In this document: piece by piece, positions 34,320-42,656 of the stretch
Layout of the letters: every line of letters starts with the position of its first letter
Numbering within the stretch: the stretch's first letter is position 1
Source of the DNA: Halorutilus salinus
GTDB taxonomy: Archaea; Halobacteriota; Halobacteria; Halobacteriales; Halorutilaceae
Reading direction: 5' to 3'
Assembly: GCF_026242195.1 (NCBI RefSeq)
Contig: NZ_RKLV01000009.1
Location: 1-64,000 of the forward strand
DNA: 64,000 nt
Made by a program: the position numbers and the translations under genes
Notes under the pieces: model-generated
Databases searched by the model: none
What the model was told of the DNA's origin: nothing
Seen by the model: the letters and a program-made list of their open reading frames with translations, nothing else

Positions 34320-35125
34320 ATCTCCTCCCTAAGCGCGTCGTTCATATCTTCGACGGGCGCGTCCCGTCCCGTCCATATCTCGAAAGCCTCAGCACCCTGA
34401 TAGACGAGCATCCACGCGCCGTCTACGGTGGTCGCTCCGGCGTCGTCGGCGTCGTGGAGGAGACGCGTCTCCAACGGCGTGTAGACAACGTCGAAGACGA
34501 CGTGGTGCGACCGCAGTGCGTCCGCCGGAACCGGCGAAACGTCCTCCTCCATGCCCACCGTCGTCGCGTTGACGACTATATCCGCGTCGGGTACCACGTC
34601 ACCGAGTTCGTCGAGCGAATGCGGTGTCGCCTCACCGAAGCCGCACAGCTCGTCGGCGACCGTTTCGGCGCGTCCGAACGTCCGGTTGGCTATACGGACG
34701 GCCGCCCCTTCCTCGGCGAGAGCGAAGGAGACGGCACGTCCGGCACCGCCCGCTCCGACGACGACAACATCCTTTCCTGCAACATCCGTCTCACGTTCGA
34801 TGGCGCGTAAAGCGCCCGATGCGTCGGTGTTGTATCCGCGTACCTCGTCGCCGAAGTCGACCGTGTTGACCGCGCCTATACGTTCCGCCGTCTCGTCGAG
34901 CGCCACGCCGTCGAGCGCCGAGACCGTCTCCTTATGCGGCACGGTGACGTTGAGACCGTCGATGTTCAGGGCGTCGGCACCGCGTACAGCGGCGCGCACG
35001 TCGTCCTCGCCGACACGGTAACGCGAGTACGTCGCGTCGATCCCCGTCGCCTCGTACGCTGTTGCGTGCATCGGCGGCGACACCGAATGCTCGACGGGAT
35101 CACCGATTATACCGTACAGTTTCAT
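34316..35125 (-). CDS. aroE: Shikimate dehydrogenase
   Basis: 269 residues from ATG 35125; a longer in-frame reading to 35191 is rejected because its extra residues are not conserved-looking and overlap the promoter. MKLYGIIGDPVEHSVSPPMH and NVTVPHKE (catalytic Lys) bind shikimate, YNTDASG supplies the Asp, and VVGAGGAGRAVSFAL is the NADP-binding Rossmann loop with NRTFGRAE after it. It reduces 3-dehydroshikimate in aromatic amino acid synthesis. First gene of a three-gene leftward operon. Confidence 0.97.
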   Translation of the reverse strand: MKLYGIIGDPVEHSVSPPMHATAYEATGIDATYSRYRVGEDDVRAAVRGADALNIDGLNVTVPHKETVSALDGVALDETAERIGAVNTVDFGDEVRGYNTDASGALRAIERETDVAGKDVVVVGAGGAGRAVSFALAEEGAAVRIANRTFGRAETVADELCGFGEATPHSLDELGDVVPDADIVVNATTVGMEEDVSPVPADALRSHHVVFDVVYTPLETRLLHDADDAGATTVDGAWMLVYQGAEAFEIWTGRDAPVEDMNDALREEI

Positions 35126-35167
35126 CGGTTCGTCTTCTCCGCGCGGTACAAAAACACCGTCGAAAAA

Positions 35168-35175
35168 GATTATAC
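35168..35175 (+). promoter_or_regulatory. TATA-like box for zinc-ribbon (DUF5817-like) gene
   Basis: GATTATAC centred about 26 nt before GTG 35197. This spacing decides for the GTG start with a leaderless transcript. Confidence 0.55.
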
Positions 35176-35196
35176 GGGGCGGTACGTACACCGAAC

Positions 35197-35724
35197 GTGT
35201 ACAAGGTCGTCGGATGCTCGAACTGCGAGAGCGTCAAGATAGCCGTCGAGGACGACGAAAAGACTGTCTGCAACCGGTGCCAGAACCAGATAGACGTTGC
35301 CGACGCGCGCGCCATCTTCCGATCCGAGAACCTCGAAGAGGCGAAGGAAGCAAGATCGATGGCGCTCGCCCGACAGCAGGGATTCGACGGTATCGCCGAC
35401 GAGATAGTCGAGGGCGGGATCGTCTCGGAGAACGTCGGCGACCGTTTCGGCGAGGACGAACTCATGGAAGACCGGGGTATCGACACCGACGCGGTCGAAG
35501 AGGCGGGCGAAGTCAACCGCGAGACGACCGACGGCGACTCTAAGCCCCAGACACGTATTGTAAAGGACGCCGTCGAGTTCCTCGACGAACCGACGGACGA
35601 GGACGTCGCGGAGTTCGCAGAGGAGCGCGGCGTCGACCGCGACAAAGCGTTCGAACTCGTGGACAAGCTATGCATGGAGGGGGAGGCGATGAGGACACGC
35701 GAGGGCGTCGTTCAGCTTCTGTAG
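35197..35724 (+). CDS. Zinc-ribbon protein, DUF5817-like
   Basis: 175 residues starting at GTG 35197, which is set by the TATA-like box 26 nt upstream and by the first zinc knuckle beginning right after it. An N-terminal zinc ribbon (CSNCESV and CNRCQNQ, residues about 7-28) is followed by a helical segment with RSMALARQQG. After an acidic linker there is a C-terminal winged-helix-like region (KDAVEFLDEPTDEDVAEFAEERG..LVDKLCMEGE). The layout suggests a nucleic-acid-binding or transcription-associated protein; I recall it as DUF5817 of haloarchaea. Function unproven. Confidence 0.75.
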   Translation: MYKVVGCSNCESVKIAVEDDEKTVCNRCQNQIDVADARAIFRSENLEEAKEARSMALARQQGFDGIADEIVEGGIVSENVGDRFGEDELMEDRGIDTDAVEEAGEVNRETTDGDSKPQTRIVKDAVEFLDEPTDEDVAEFAEERGVDRDKAFELVDKLCMEGEAMRTREGVVQLL

Positions 35725-35754
35725 GTTTGACCGCTGTCTCTTTTCACCACAGGG

Positions 35755-35766
35755 CTTATTGTATAC
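35755..35766 (+). promoter_or_regulatory. TATA-like box for 185-residue membrane protein gene
   Basis: CTTATTGTATAC, centred about 27 nt before ATG 35785; leaderless spacing. Confidence 0.4.
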
Positions 35767-35784
35767 CCAAACCCCGTAATAATA

Positions 35785-36342
35785 ATGCCGTTCACTAAGC
35801 CGGTCGTAGCCGTCTGCGAGCGGTACGGTCCGGGCAGACTCCCGTACGCCAACCGTCGGGATGTTGGTGCGGGTTATGTGATGGCAACCGTCGCAGGGAT
35901 TACGACGACTGTGTTCATTCTGGTTACGCAACTCGTCGGTATCTCAACGGTCATGTCCTCGTGGTACGAGCCGTACGATGGACCGCTACTTGAGCAGGTC
36001 ATCGGAATGGTCGCGACGGTTCCAGGCGGATTCATCGCTGGTTTCGTCGTCTGGCGGGTACCGAGACTTCGCGTGTGGCGTGGCGTTCCAGCCGGGGTCG
36101 CGGCGATGGTTTTGATGTACCCCGCGAGCGCGCTGCTTGATATAGCGGTCATATTACCGCTTCAGCAGTTGGTTGCCGGACCCTCCGCGCCGCTGTCGGA
36201 GTATTTCCTGTTTCTCATGTGGGCACCATTCTGGGCAGTATCCCTCGGATACGGCGCGTTCACGACGACTTTCTGGCTCACGCTACCGCTCGGTGCGCTC
36301 GGTGGCTATATCCACGAAACCGCACGGAAGAGGGCTACCTAA
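35785..36342 (+). CDS. Hypothetical membrane protein, four or five helices
   Basis: 185 residues with hydrophobic segments at about 29-53, 70-93, 103-125, 137-155 and 155-175, a cytosolic start (KPVVAVCERYGPGR) and a short basic tail (ETARKRAT). The pattern resembles haloarchaeal uncharacterised membrane proteins with no assigned family. Codon use is less biased than in its neighbours (more TTG, GTT, GCA), which could mean recent arrival or low expression. No operon partner: L15e follows after 136 bases with its own promoter. Confidence 0.65.
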   Translation: MPFTKPVVAVCERYGPGRLPYANRRDVGAGYVMATVAGITTTVFILVTQLVGISTVMSSWYEPYDGPLLEQVIGMVATVPGGFIAGFVVWRVPRLRVWRGVPAGVAAMVLMYPASALLDIAVILPLQQLVAGPSAPLSEYFLFLMWAPFWAVSLGYGAFTTTFWLTLPLGALGGYIHETARKRAT

Positions 36343-36478
36343 TCCCTGACTGGTACATAAGAAAACTCTTTAATACGCAAACAGGCAATCCGTCCCTACG
36401 AGCGCACACGGTAGCGCGTGTCTCGACACGCCGGTATGTGGTCGCGAGACTGAACCGCCGAAGCGCCGTGGTGATAAC

Positions 36479-37045
36479 ATGGCAAAGTCGTTCTACACAC
36501 ATATACGCGACGAATGGAAGAACCTCGACGAGGGCGAAATCGAGGAGGTACAGTGGCGACGGTTACAGGACTGGCGCGAACAGGGCGCTGTCGAACGTAT
36601 CGAGCGCCCGACGCGTCTCGACAGGGCGCGGTCTCTTGGCTACAAGGCGAAGCAGGGCGTTATTGTCGTCCGTGCGCGTGTCCGTAAGGGTAGTGCGCGT
36701 AAGCCGCGTCCCAACAAGGGACGGCGGTCGAAACGCCTCGGCACGACGCGTATCACGCGCGACAAGAGCCTCCAGCGTATCGCCGAGGAGCGCGCGTCGG
36801 AGAAGCACCCCAACCTCGAAAGCCTGAACTCGTACTGGGTCGGTGCCGACGGTAGCCACAAGTGGTTCGAGATTATCCTTCTCGACCCCGACCATCCCGC
36901 GATACAGAACGACGACGACCTTGGCTGGATAGCCGACACCGGAAGCGGACGCGCCGAACGCGGAAAGACATCGGCGGGCAAGCGCGGACGCGGTCAGCGC
37001 GAGAAGGGTAAGGGAACCGAGAGAACCCGTCCGAGCAAGCAGTAG
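36479..37045 (+). CDS. rpl15e: Ribosomal protein L15e
   Basis: 188 residues. The start [15 protein letters not shown], the [15 protein letters not shown] segment, [18 protein letters not shown] and the C-terminal [11 protein letters not shown]-type tail (here [17 protein letters not shown]) are diagnostic of eukaryotic/archaeal eL15. It is a basic protein in an otherwise acidic proteome, as ribosomal proteins are. The 5' leader is probably about 90 bases: an AT-rich box (CTCTTTAATACGC near 36366-36378) lies far from the ATG, so this gene seems not to be leaderless. Confidence 0.97.
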   Translation: MAKSFYTHIRDEWKNLDEGEIEEVQWRRLQDWREQGAVERIERPTRLDRARSLGYKAKQGVIVVRARVRKGSARKPRPNKGRRSKRLGTTRITRDKSLQRIAEERASEKHPNLESLNSYWVGADGSHKWFEIILLDPDHPAIQNDDDLGWIADTGSGRAERGKTSAGKRGRGQREKGKGTERTRPSKQ

Positions 37046-37066
37046 GTCGCCGTTCCGACTCTCCGT

Positions 37067-37612
37067 CTACTCCAGATTCTCCAGCGCCTCGGTAACCACC
37101 CGTCTGTAGTCACGTTCCCCGTACACCTCGCCCGCTCTACCGCTCAGTTCGCCGTCCTTGATACGTTCGAGCGTCCGTTCCGCCGTCTCGGCTATCCATC
37201 TGTCGCGCGTGTCTGCGTCGACGACGGTCATCGACTCGGGACGTACCGACGTAATCACGTCGTCGGAGTCGTCGGGTTCGTACGTGTCGGGCTTTCCGAC
37301 CACGGCGACGTACTCAGGCGGCTGTACGTCACGTATCACGTCGACCGCCTCAGGCTGGTACTGTCCCGCGTAGACGAGGAACGTCCCCGTCGGGTCGACG
37401 ACGCGTGCGCGCCAGTACTCGGAGTCGCTACCTATGTCGTCCTTCTCCGTGAGCGTACCGACGGCGAAGACACGGTTCGCCTTCTCGCCCGTCGGTAGGA
37501 GGAGGTAGGTCGGCGCGCGCTCCTCTTCGCTCTCCTTGAACGTATGTCCCGCGTCACGGAACTCGCCCGCGAAGACGCGTTTAGCGACCTCGCGGCGCAT
37601 CTCGGTGCTCAT
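37067..37612 (-). CDS. RPA-associated protein (OB-fold)
   Basis: 181 residues. MRREVAKRVFAGEFRDA is the usual start of haloarchaeal RPA-associated proteins (RPAP, COG3390). An OB-fold-like stretch follows (RVFAVGTLTEKDD, YWRARVVDPTGTFLVYAGQYQPEA) with VGKPDTYEPD and a helical C-terminus. RPAP proteins act with their cognate RPA in single-strand DNA binding during replication and repair. It overlaps the RPA gene upstream by 4 bases, matching the known rpa-rpap gene pairs (this looks like the rpa3-rpap3 pair). Confidence 0.9.
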   Translation of the reverse strand: MSTEMRREVAKRVFAGEFRDAGHTFKESEEERAPTYLLLPTGEKANRVFAVGTLTEKDDIGSDSEYWRARVVDPTGTFLVYAGQYQPEAVDVIRDVQPPEYVAVVGKPDTYEPDDSDDVITSVRPESMTVVDADTRDRWIAETAERTLERIKDGELSGRAGEVYGERDYRRVVTEALENLE

Positions 37613-38544
37613 GCCGACCGCGCCTCCATCAGAAGCGCATCGGCGTCGGGTGTCTCGTCGACCTCTTCTACATCGTCACCGAGTACGTACCTGCCGACGC
37701 GAGGACCTTCGACCCTGAAGTACCTTCCGACGAGCAACGACTTGATGCGATCGGTGACAACGCTCGTGTCGAGCGCGTCCATCGCCTCCTGCTTCGCCTC
37801 CTCCATCTCTATGCCTGTCACGCGTTCGGTCGCCTCGCGGTCGAGTAGTACATCGTACGTCTCGTTACCGTCGTCGAGAACGCCCTTTACGCGCATGTCG
37901 AACTCGCCCTCGACCTCGCCGTGTTCGGAGCAACGTCCGTTCTGTAGGACGCGCGTGCAGTCGTCCTCAGGGCACCGTTTTATGAGACCGCTACCCGACT
38001 GCACGGCGACGAGGGCACCCTCGACCTCTATCTCCTGCTCACCCACCTCGATCTCGGCGTCTATCTCCTCAACCTCCGTCGACGAGTTGAGCTTTACGCT
38101 CATACGTCCCTGAAACTCGTCGGTAACGACGTTTTGGAGTCTGTACGTCGCGCCTTCTTCGAGAGTCGGTACGTCGCTCTTAGCCCACGACGTGAACTTG
38201 ATCGTCCCCGTTTCGTCGCCGACGAGACCCGTCTGTGCGATCGAGTCGCTCGACGGCTCCCAGAGTTCGGCGACCTTTACGTCGACCGTGAGCCACTCCT
38301 CCGGCGTGTCGATTTGGGCGACGGTCGCGTTCTCGGAGCCTTCGCTCCCGAGTTCGTCACGCGAGACGCCCGTCTCCTTTGCGAAATGGCTCGTGACGCT
38401 CCGGCGCGCCTCGTCCATCGGTACCTTGTACTCCTCCACAAGGTTTTGGAGCCTCTCCTCCACGTCGTCGACCGACACGTCCGCCTGTTCTGAGAAACGT
38501 TCGGCTATCTGCTCGGCTGTCTGTCGTATCTCTGTTTCTGTCAT
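37609..38544 (-). CDS. Replication protein A (single-strand DNA-binding, Zn-finger type)
   Basis: 311 residues. A helical N-terminal region (RQTAEQIAERFSEQADVS) is followed by one clear OB fold (WLTVDVKVAELWEPSSDSIAQ..GDETGTIKFTSW) and a second beta-rich region. A zinc-finger motif CPEDDCTRVLQNGRC (about 214-228) ends with an EH pair, then a conserved C-terminal DALLMEARSA. The order and size fit haloarchaeal Rpa3. A TATA-like ACTAAAAG lies about 25 nt upstream of the ATG. Confidence 0.92.
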   Translation of the reverse strand: MTETEIRQTAEQIAERFSEQADVSVDDVEERLQNLVEEYKVPMDEARRSVTSHFAKETGVSRDELGSEGSENATVAQIDTPEEWLTVDVKVAELWEPSSDSIAQTGLVGDETGTIKFTSWAKSDVPTLEEGATYRLQNVVTDEFQGRMSVKLNSSTEVEEIDAEIEVGEQEIEVEGALVAVQSGSGLIKRCPEDDCTRVLQNGRCSEHGEVEGEFDMRVKGVLDDGNETYDVLLDREATERVTGIEMEEAKQEAMDALDTSVVTDRIKSLLVGRYFRVEGPRVGRYVLGDDVEEVDETPDADALLMEARSA

Positions 38545-38619
38545 CTTTTTCTCCAGCCTCCTACTCCTTTTAGTCGGGAGGCAGGAAGGTTACGCACCCC
38601 CGGCACTTAACTCCCGTGG

Positions 38620-39777
38620 TCAGACCGACTCGGCGGGCTGGCGCGACATACCGCCGCCTTCGAGCACGTCGAGCGCCGTCATGATGTCGGTACGTGAGAC
38701 GATACCGACGAGGTCGCCGTCCTCGACGACGACGAGCCTACCGAACGACTCACGGCTGATCGTCTGTAAGACCTCGAAGGCGTCCTCGCCGGGTTCGACG
38801 GTGACTATATCCTCGGTCATTATTTCCTCGACGACGAACGCCTCGCGCTCCTCAGGGCGCACCTCCTTTGCGTCCGACAGCGTAACGATACCTACGACGT
38901 TTCCGTTACGGACGACAGGGTAGCCCGTATGGCGCTCGACGAGCATACGGTCGAAAAGCTCCTGTACGGTGTCTTCGGGTGAGACGGTGCTGACCTCGCG
39001 CGTCATGAGATCCGCGACGGTTACGTCGGTCAACGACTCGCTTATGGCTGTCATCCTAGACTCGCTCGAAGCCGCGACGTATACGAAGAGGGCTATGAGT
39101 ATGAGAACCGGGTTTCCGAGGAGACCGAGTATACCCATGGCGACGGCGAGGAACTTGGCGACGGTCGCGGCGCTCTGTGTCGCCTTCGCGTAAGGACGGT
39201 TACGTGCGAGAAGTGCACGGAGGACGCGTCCGCCGTCCATCGGGAACGCCGGAACCATGTTGAAGACGGCGAGTACGACGTTCATGATCGTGAGCCACCC
39301 GAAGACGAAGACGAGAGCGGGTACCGACGGGACAGCCTGTAACGCCACGTAGAAAGCGCCCGCGACGACGACGCTTGTTATAGGTCCCGCGACAGCTATC
39401 CAGAACTCAGTACGCCAGTCCGTCGGGTTCTCCTCCATATGCGCCATACCCCCGAATATCCAGAGCGTTATGGAAGAGATTTCGAGGTCGTACCTCCGCG
39501 CCGTCCATGCGTGTCCGAGTTCGTGGACGGTGACGCCGAAGAACAGCCCCACCGCCGCGAGAGCACCGAGTAGCCACGGCGTGTTTCCTCCGCGCAGTTG
39601 CTCCGCCGAGAGTTCGGCGTCCGAGAGACCGGAGAGTATATCAACCCATATCTCCGCGCCCTGAGGGGTTCCTATGTTGCTACCTATCAGCCAGACTATC
39701 ACGGGTATGAACAGCAGGAGCGTTATGTTGACCCGTATAGGGATCCCCGTGACCGTGACCACCCTGTAGTTCCACAT
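38620..39777 (-). CDS. Site-2-protease-like M50 metalloprotease with two CBS domains
   Basis: 385 residues. Membrane helices flank the zinc site VTVHELGHAWTA (about 82-93, HExxH), and NMVPAFPMDGGRVLRA (about 165-180) holds the third ligand, the NPDG-type Asp. Residues about 245-375 form a CBS pair (VADLMTREVSTVSPED..TGYPVVRNGNVVGIVTLSDA; VEEIMTEDIVTVEPGEDAFE..GRLVVVEDGDLVGIVSRTDIM), expected to bind adenine nucleotides. Such enzymes cut proteins within the membrane and may be tuned by energy charge. The substrate is unknown. Confidence 0.95.
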   Translation of the reverse strand: MWNYRVVTVTGIPIRVNITLLLFIPVIVWLIGSNIGTPQGAEIWVDILSGLSDAELSAEQLRGGNTPWLLGALAAVGLFFGVTVHELGHAWTARRYDLEISSITLWIFGGMAHMEENPTDWRTEFWIAVAGPITSVVVAGAFYVALQAVPSVPALVFVFGWLTIMNVVLAVFNMVPAFPMDGGRVLRALLARNRPYAKATQSAATVAKFLAVAMGILGLLGNPVLILIALFVYVAASSESRMTAISESLTDVTVADLMTREVSTVSPEDTVQELFDRMLVERHTGYPVVRNGNVVGIVTLSDAKEVRPEEREAFVVEEIMTEDIVTVEPGEDAFEVLQTISRESFGRLVVVEDGDLVGIVSRTDIMTALDVLEGGGMSRQPAESV

Positions 39778-39782
39778 TACTT

Positions 39783-41651
39783 CTACTCTTCCTTGAGCGG
39801 TGCCTGCGCTATCTTGGTGTACAGTGCTTCGAGCACCTCCTCACGCTTCCCCTGCACGAAGTTTATAGAACCGACGACGAGATGACCGCCGCCGTCGACG
39901 CCCGCGCCGTCCACCTCGTCCTGTAGCTCGTCAACTATCTCGGGTATGTTGATACCGACGCCTTCGGCGCGTATGACACAGAAGTCGGGTCCGTGCCCGA
40001 CGGTGACGACGTTGCCGTCGTGTTCGTCAACCTTCTCGTCGTGTATACGTCCCGTCGTCTTTCCGGGACCCGGGAAGGTGAACTTATGTGTGTACTTCTC
40101 GACGTCGAGCGTACAGAGCGTCGCACCGTTCGGCGTCGATACGTCGTCGACGTGCCTCCTCGCCGAGTCCATCTGTTTCTCGAACGCCTCCTCGGCGAGC
40201 GTCTTGAGATGGGGCACGAGTTCGTCGTGCGCCTCGTTCTCCTCCACGTCGAGTATATGGTTTATGAGATGACGACCGTCGTCGTACTTTAGCTGGTACG
40301 ACTCGTAGTCGAGTGCGTCGGCTATATCCTCGACGTGTTCCTCGCCGTACCCGTGTTCGCGCGCGAGTTCAACGTACTTGTCCATCTCGGATGCTTCGGA
40401 GTAGTCGCCCTTTCCTGCGACGGCGGGGACGTGTAGAAGCTCGTCCTCGACGGAGGGTTCGATAAGGCGCGCGAGTTCGACACAGAGCATGCCCGACGTT
40501 ATCGAGTAGTCGCCGTCTTCGAGGTACGGGTTGACGTGTTCCTCGACGAGCGGCTCTATCTCGTCGTCGGGCGAGTGGTGATCGACGACGTAGACGGGTA
40601 TGTCGTAGGCGTCGAGCGTCCTGTACGCGTCGCCGTCCTCGCCCGTCGAACCGTTGTCGAGCATAAGGACGATAGGCTTGGGATGTCCGTGGCGCTCGAC
40701 ATCCTTCAGTGCGTAGTTCAGGTCGCGCGTCACGTCCTCCATCTCGTAGAAGGGGGCGCGCGACGGCATCCTGTTGAAACGGTGGTACTGCGCCTCAGGG
40801 TCGTCGGCGACCTCGTCGAGCAACGAGAAGACGGCGCGTTCGACGGCGACGCCGCTCGCCATTCCGTCGGCATCGGCGTGGTGACGGACGACGACCGGAC
40901 GATCCTTGAGGACGGCGCGGCGTACGCCGAATGCGAGACGCCGGAGACGCGGATAGAGGTCGTGGAGTATCTCGGAGTCTACGAGAGGTTCGAGTTCGGG
41001 AGGTTCGGCGCGGTCGTCGAGAGCCTCCGAAAGACGGTCACGTACCTCCCCTTCGTCTTCGCCTTCCAGAACTTCGAGTTCGTCTGTCTCGACCTGTAGC
41101 TCGCCGTTACGCGTTTCGACCTCTCCGGTGACACGGACGGCGTCGCCGTCCTCGGCTTCCGGGTACGCGCGTTCGCCTGCACCTACGAAGGCGGCGCAGT
41201 CGACCGTACCCGTGCCGTCGGCGACGGTGAAGACGGTCGGTCCGCTCGTCTGGCGCACGGAGAGAGCCTCACCTTCGAGTACGACATCGTCGCCTTCGAC
41301 GACCTCGCCTATCGGCGTACGTCTTTCCTCTCCGCCGTCCTCGCCCCCGTCTTCGCCTATGTAGACCTCCTCGTAGTCGTGCATATGGACGGGCGTGAGC
41401 GACAGGTTGCCGTCGTCACGTATCTCCTCCACGCGCACCTTCGTGTCCTCGCCGACCTCAAGCGACGAAGCGAGGTTCGACTCGTGTATCAGACCGCTTA
41501 CGGAGTCGTTTAGGCTTACGAAGACGCCGTAGTCGGCTGTTCCGTTCACGTATCCCGAGTAGGCGTGTCCTTCTTCGACATCTTCGAGTCCACACGAGTC
41601 GTCGAGGTGGTAGAGAACCGGACCGTCGAGTTCGTCTCTTTTTTCCATCAT
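39783..41651 (-). CDS. DHH-family phosphoesterase with S1 and OB domains (RecJ-like)
   Basis: 622 residues. Order: S1 domain (about 20-75, EEGHAYSGYVNGTADYGVFVSL), OB-fold nucleic-acid-binding domain (about 112-200, VFTVADGTGTVDCAAFVGAGE), DHH domain (RHHADADGMASG about 256; LDNGSTGED; YVVDHHSPDDE) and DHHA1 domain with VDGGGHLVVGSINF. The metal-binding Asp/His residues are all present. Related haloarchaeal proteins are RecJ-like nucleases of DNA replication/repair; an RNA substrate is possible given the S1 domain. The gene follows the M50 gene upstream of it by 5 bases in the same direction. Confidence 0.9.
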   Translation of the reverse strand: MMEKRDELDGPVLYHLDDSCGLEDVEEGHAYSGYVNGTADYGVFVSLNDSVSGLIHESNLASSLEVGEDTKVRVEEIRDDGNLSLTPVHMHDYEEVYIGEDGGEDGGEERRTPIGEVVEGDDVVLEGEALSVRQTSGPTVFTVADGTGTVDCAAFVGAGERAYPEAEDGDAVRVTGEVETRNGELQVETDELEVLEGEDEGEVRDRLSEALDDRAEPPELEPLVDSEILHDLYPRLRRLAFGVRRAVLKDRPVVVRHHADADGMASGVAVERAVFSLLDEVADDPEAQYHRFNRMPSRAPFYEMEDVTRDLNYALKDVERHGHPKPIVLMLDNGSTGEDGDAYRTLDAYDIPVYVVDHHSPDDEIEPLVEEHVNPYLEDGDYSITSGMLCVELARLIEPSVEDELLHVPAVAGKGDYSEASEMDKYVELAREHGYGEEHVEDIADALDYESYQLKYDDGRHLINHILDVEENEAHDELVPHLKTLAEEAFEKQMDSARRHVDDVSTPNGATLCTLDVEKYTHKFTFPGPGKTTGRIHDEKVDEHDGNVVTVGHGPDFCVIRAEGVGINIPEIVDELQDEVDGAGVDGGGHLVVGSINFVQGKREEVLEALYTKIAQAPLKEE

Positions 41652-41703
41652 CGGCGTACCCTATGGACGCGCCTCTAATCCGTGTTTGGGTTCGATGACA
41701 AGA

Positions 41704-41710
41704 GTAATTA
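41704..41710 (+). promoter_or_regulatory. TATA-like box for JAMM-ribL operon
   Basis: GTAATTA centred 28 nt before ATG 41735; leaderless spacing. Confidence 0.5.
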
Positions 41711-41734
41711 ACGCGACGCACCCATCTCCGTCGA

Positions 41735-42229
41735 ATGGGTCTGTTCAGGTCGAGTTCGGTTGTCGGAATCGCCGACGAGACGTTGGAGTTCGTCCTCGAA
41801 ACGTGCGCCGACAGCCATCCCAACGAGTTCATGGGTCTTCTGCGCGCCGAGGAGGTGTCGAGCCCCCGTCTCCGTTTCGACGGAGAGGAACCCGGTTCGG
41901 GACGCGTCATAACCGACGTTCTTGTTATACCCGGCACGACTTCGGGCGAGGCGATGGCGTCGGTCAGGGAGGAGATGGTACCCGCGAACGTCGGCGGCGT
42001 CGGCACCGTACATTCGCACCCGTCGGGGAGTATACGTCCGAGCGAGGAGGATCTGCGGACGTTCGGCAGTAAGGGCGCGCGGCATATAATCGTAGGAAGG
42101 CCGTACGACCGCGACACGTGGCGTTGCTACAGCTCCGAGGGCGAAGGCGTCCATCTCGATGTTCTCGACGTCGATTTTGAGGAGGAGCCTTTTGAGACAG
42201 ACGGCGACGGCTTCTTCGGGAGGCGTTAG
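41735..42229 (+). CDS. JAMM/MPN-plus metalloprotease
   Basis: 164 residues. Complete JAMM site: Glu31 in HPNEFMGLL and H93-x-H95-x7-S103-x2-D106 in HSHPSGSIRPSEED. Archaeal JAMM proteins (JAMM1/HvJAMM1) remove ubiquitin-like SAMP modifiers from proteins and process them; this one is a plausible desampylase by family, though its relation to HvJAMM1 needs alignment. Followed after 1 base by ribL. A likely inactive relative lies at 2296-2757. Confidence 0.92.
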   Translation: MGLFRSSSVVGIADETLEFVLETCADSHPNEFMGLLRAEEVSSPRLRFDGEEPGSGRVITDVLVIPGTTSGEAMASVREEMVPANVGGVGTVHSHPSGSIRPSEEDLRTFGSKGARHIIVGRPYDRDTWRCYSSEGEGVHLDVLDVDFEEEPFETDGDGFFGRR

Positions 42230-42230
42230 T

Positions 42231-42656
42231 GTGACGAAGGTACTCGCAACCGGAACCTTCGATCTCCTCCATCCGGGTCACGTACATTACCTCCGCGAGT
42301 CGGCGGCGGAAGGCGACGAACTCGTCGTCATCGTCGCGCGCGAGTCGATGGTAGACCACAAGAACCCGCCCGTCGTCCCCGAGGAACAGAGACGTGAGAT
42401 GGTAGGCGCGCTCGGCGTCGTTGACAAAGCCGTTCTCGGTAGCGAGGACTCCATATTCGAACCTCTACGCCGTATACGTCCCGACATCATAACCCTCGGT
42501 CACGACCAGCACTACGACGAGGACGATCTACGTGACGAACTGCGCGACCGTGGCTTCGAAGCCGACGTCGTCCGTGTATCGGGGCGCGACGAGACCGACG
42601 AAGAGATACTTTCTACGAGCCGTATAGTCGAGAGGGTTGTCGAAAGACGGTCTTAG
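42231..42656 (+). CDS. ribL: FAD synthase (RibL-type nucleotidyltransferase)
   Basis: 141 residues from GTG 42231, one base after the stop of the JAMM gene. Nucleotidyltransferase motifs: ATGTFDLLHPGHVHYL (HxGH), the RIRPDIITLGHDQHYDED segment, and ILSTSRIVERV in place of the usual ISSTRI. The length matches archaeal RibL, which transfers AMP from ATP to FMN to give FAD. A longer in-frame ATG reading (42159) lies inside the JAMM gene and is rejected. Convergent 4-base overlap with the aminotransferase gene. Confidence 0.92.
   Translation: MTKVLATGTFDLLHPGHVHYLRESAAEGDELVVIVARESMVDHKNPPVVPEEQRREMVGALGVVDKAVLGSEDSIFEPLRRIRPDIITLGHDQHYDEDDLRDELRDRGFEADVVRVSGRDETDEEILSTSRIVERVVERRS

Noticed and set aside
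35062-35196. N-terminal extension of the zinc-ribbon protein from an upstream ATG
   Set aside because: It overlaps the start of aroE on the other strand and the TATA-like box at 35168-35175, which places the start at GTG 35197.
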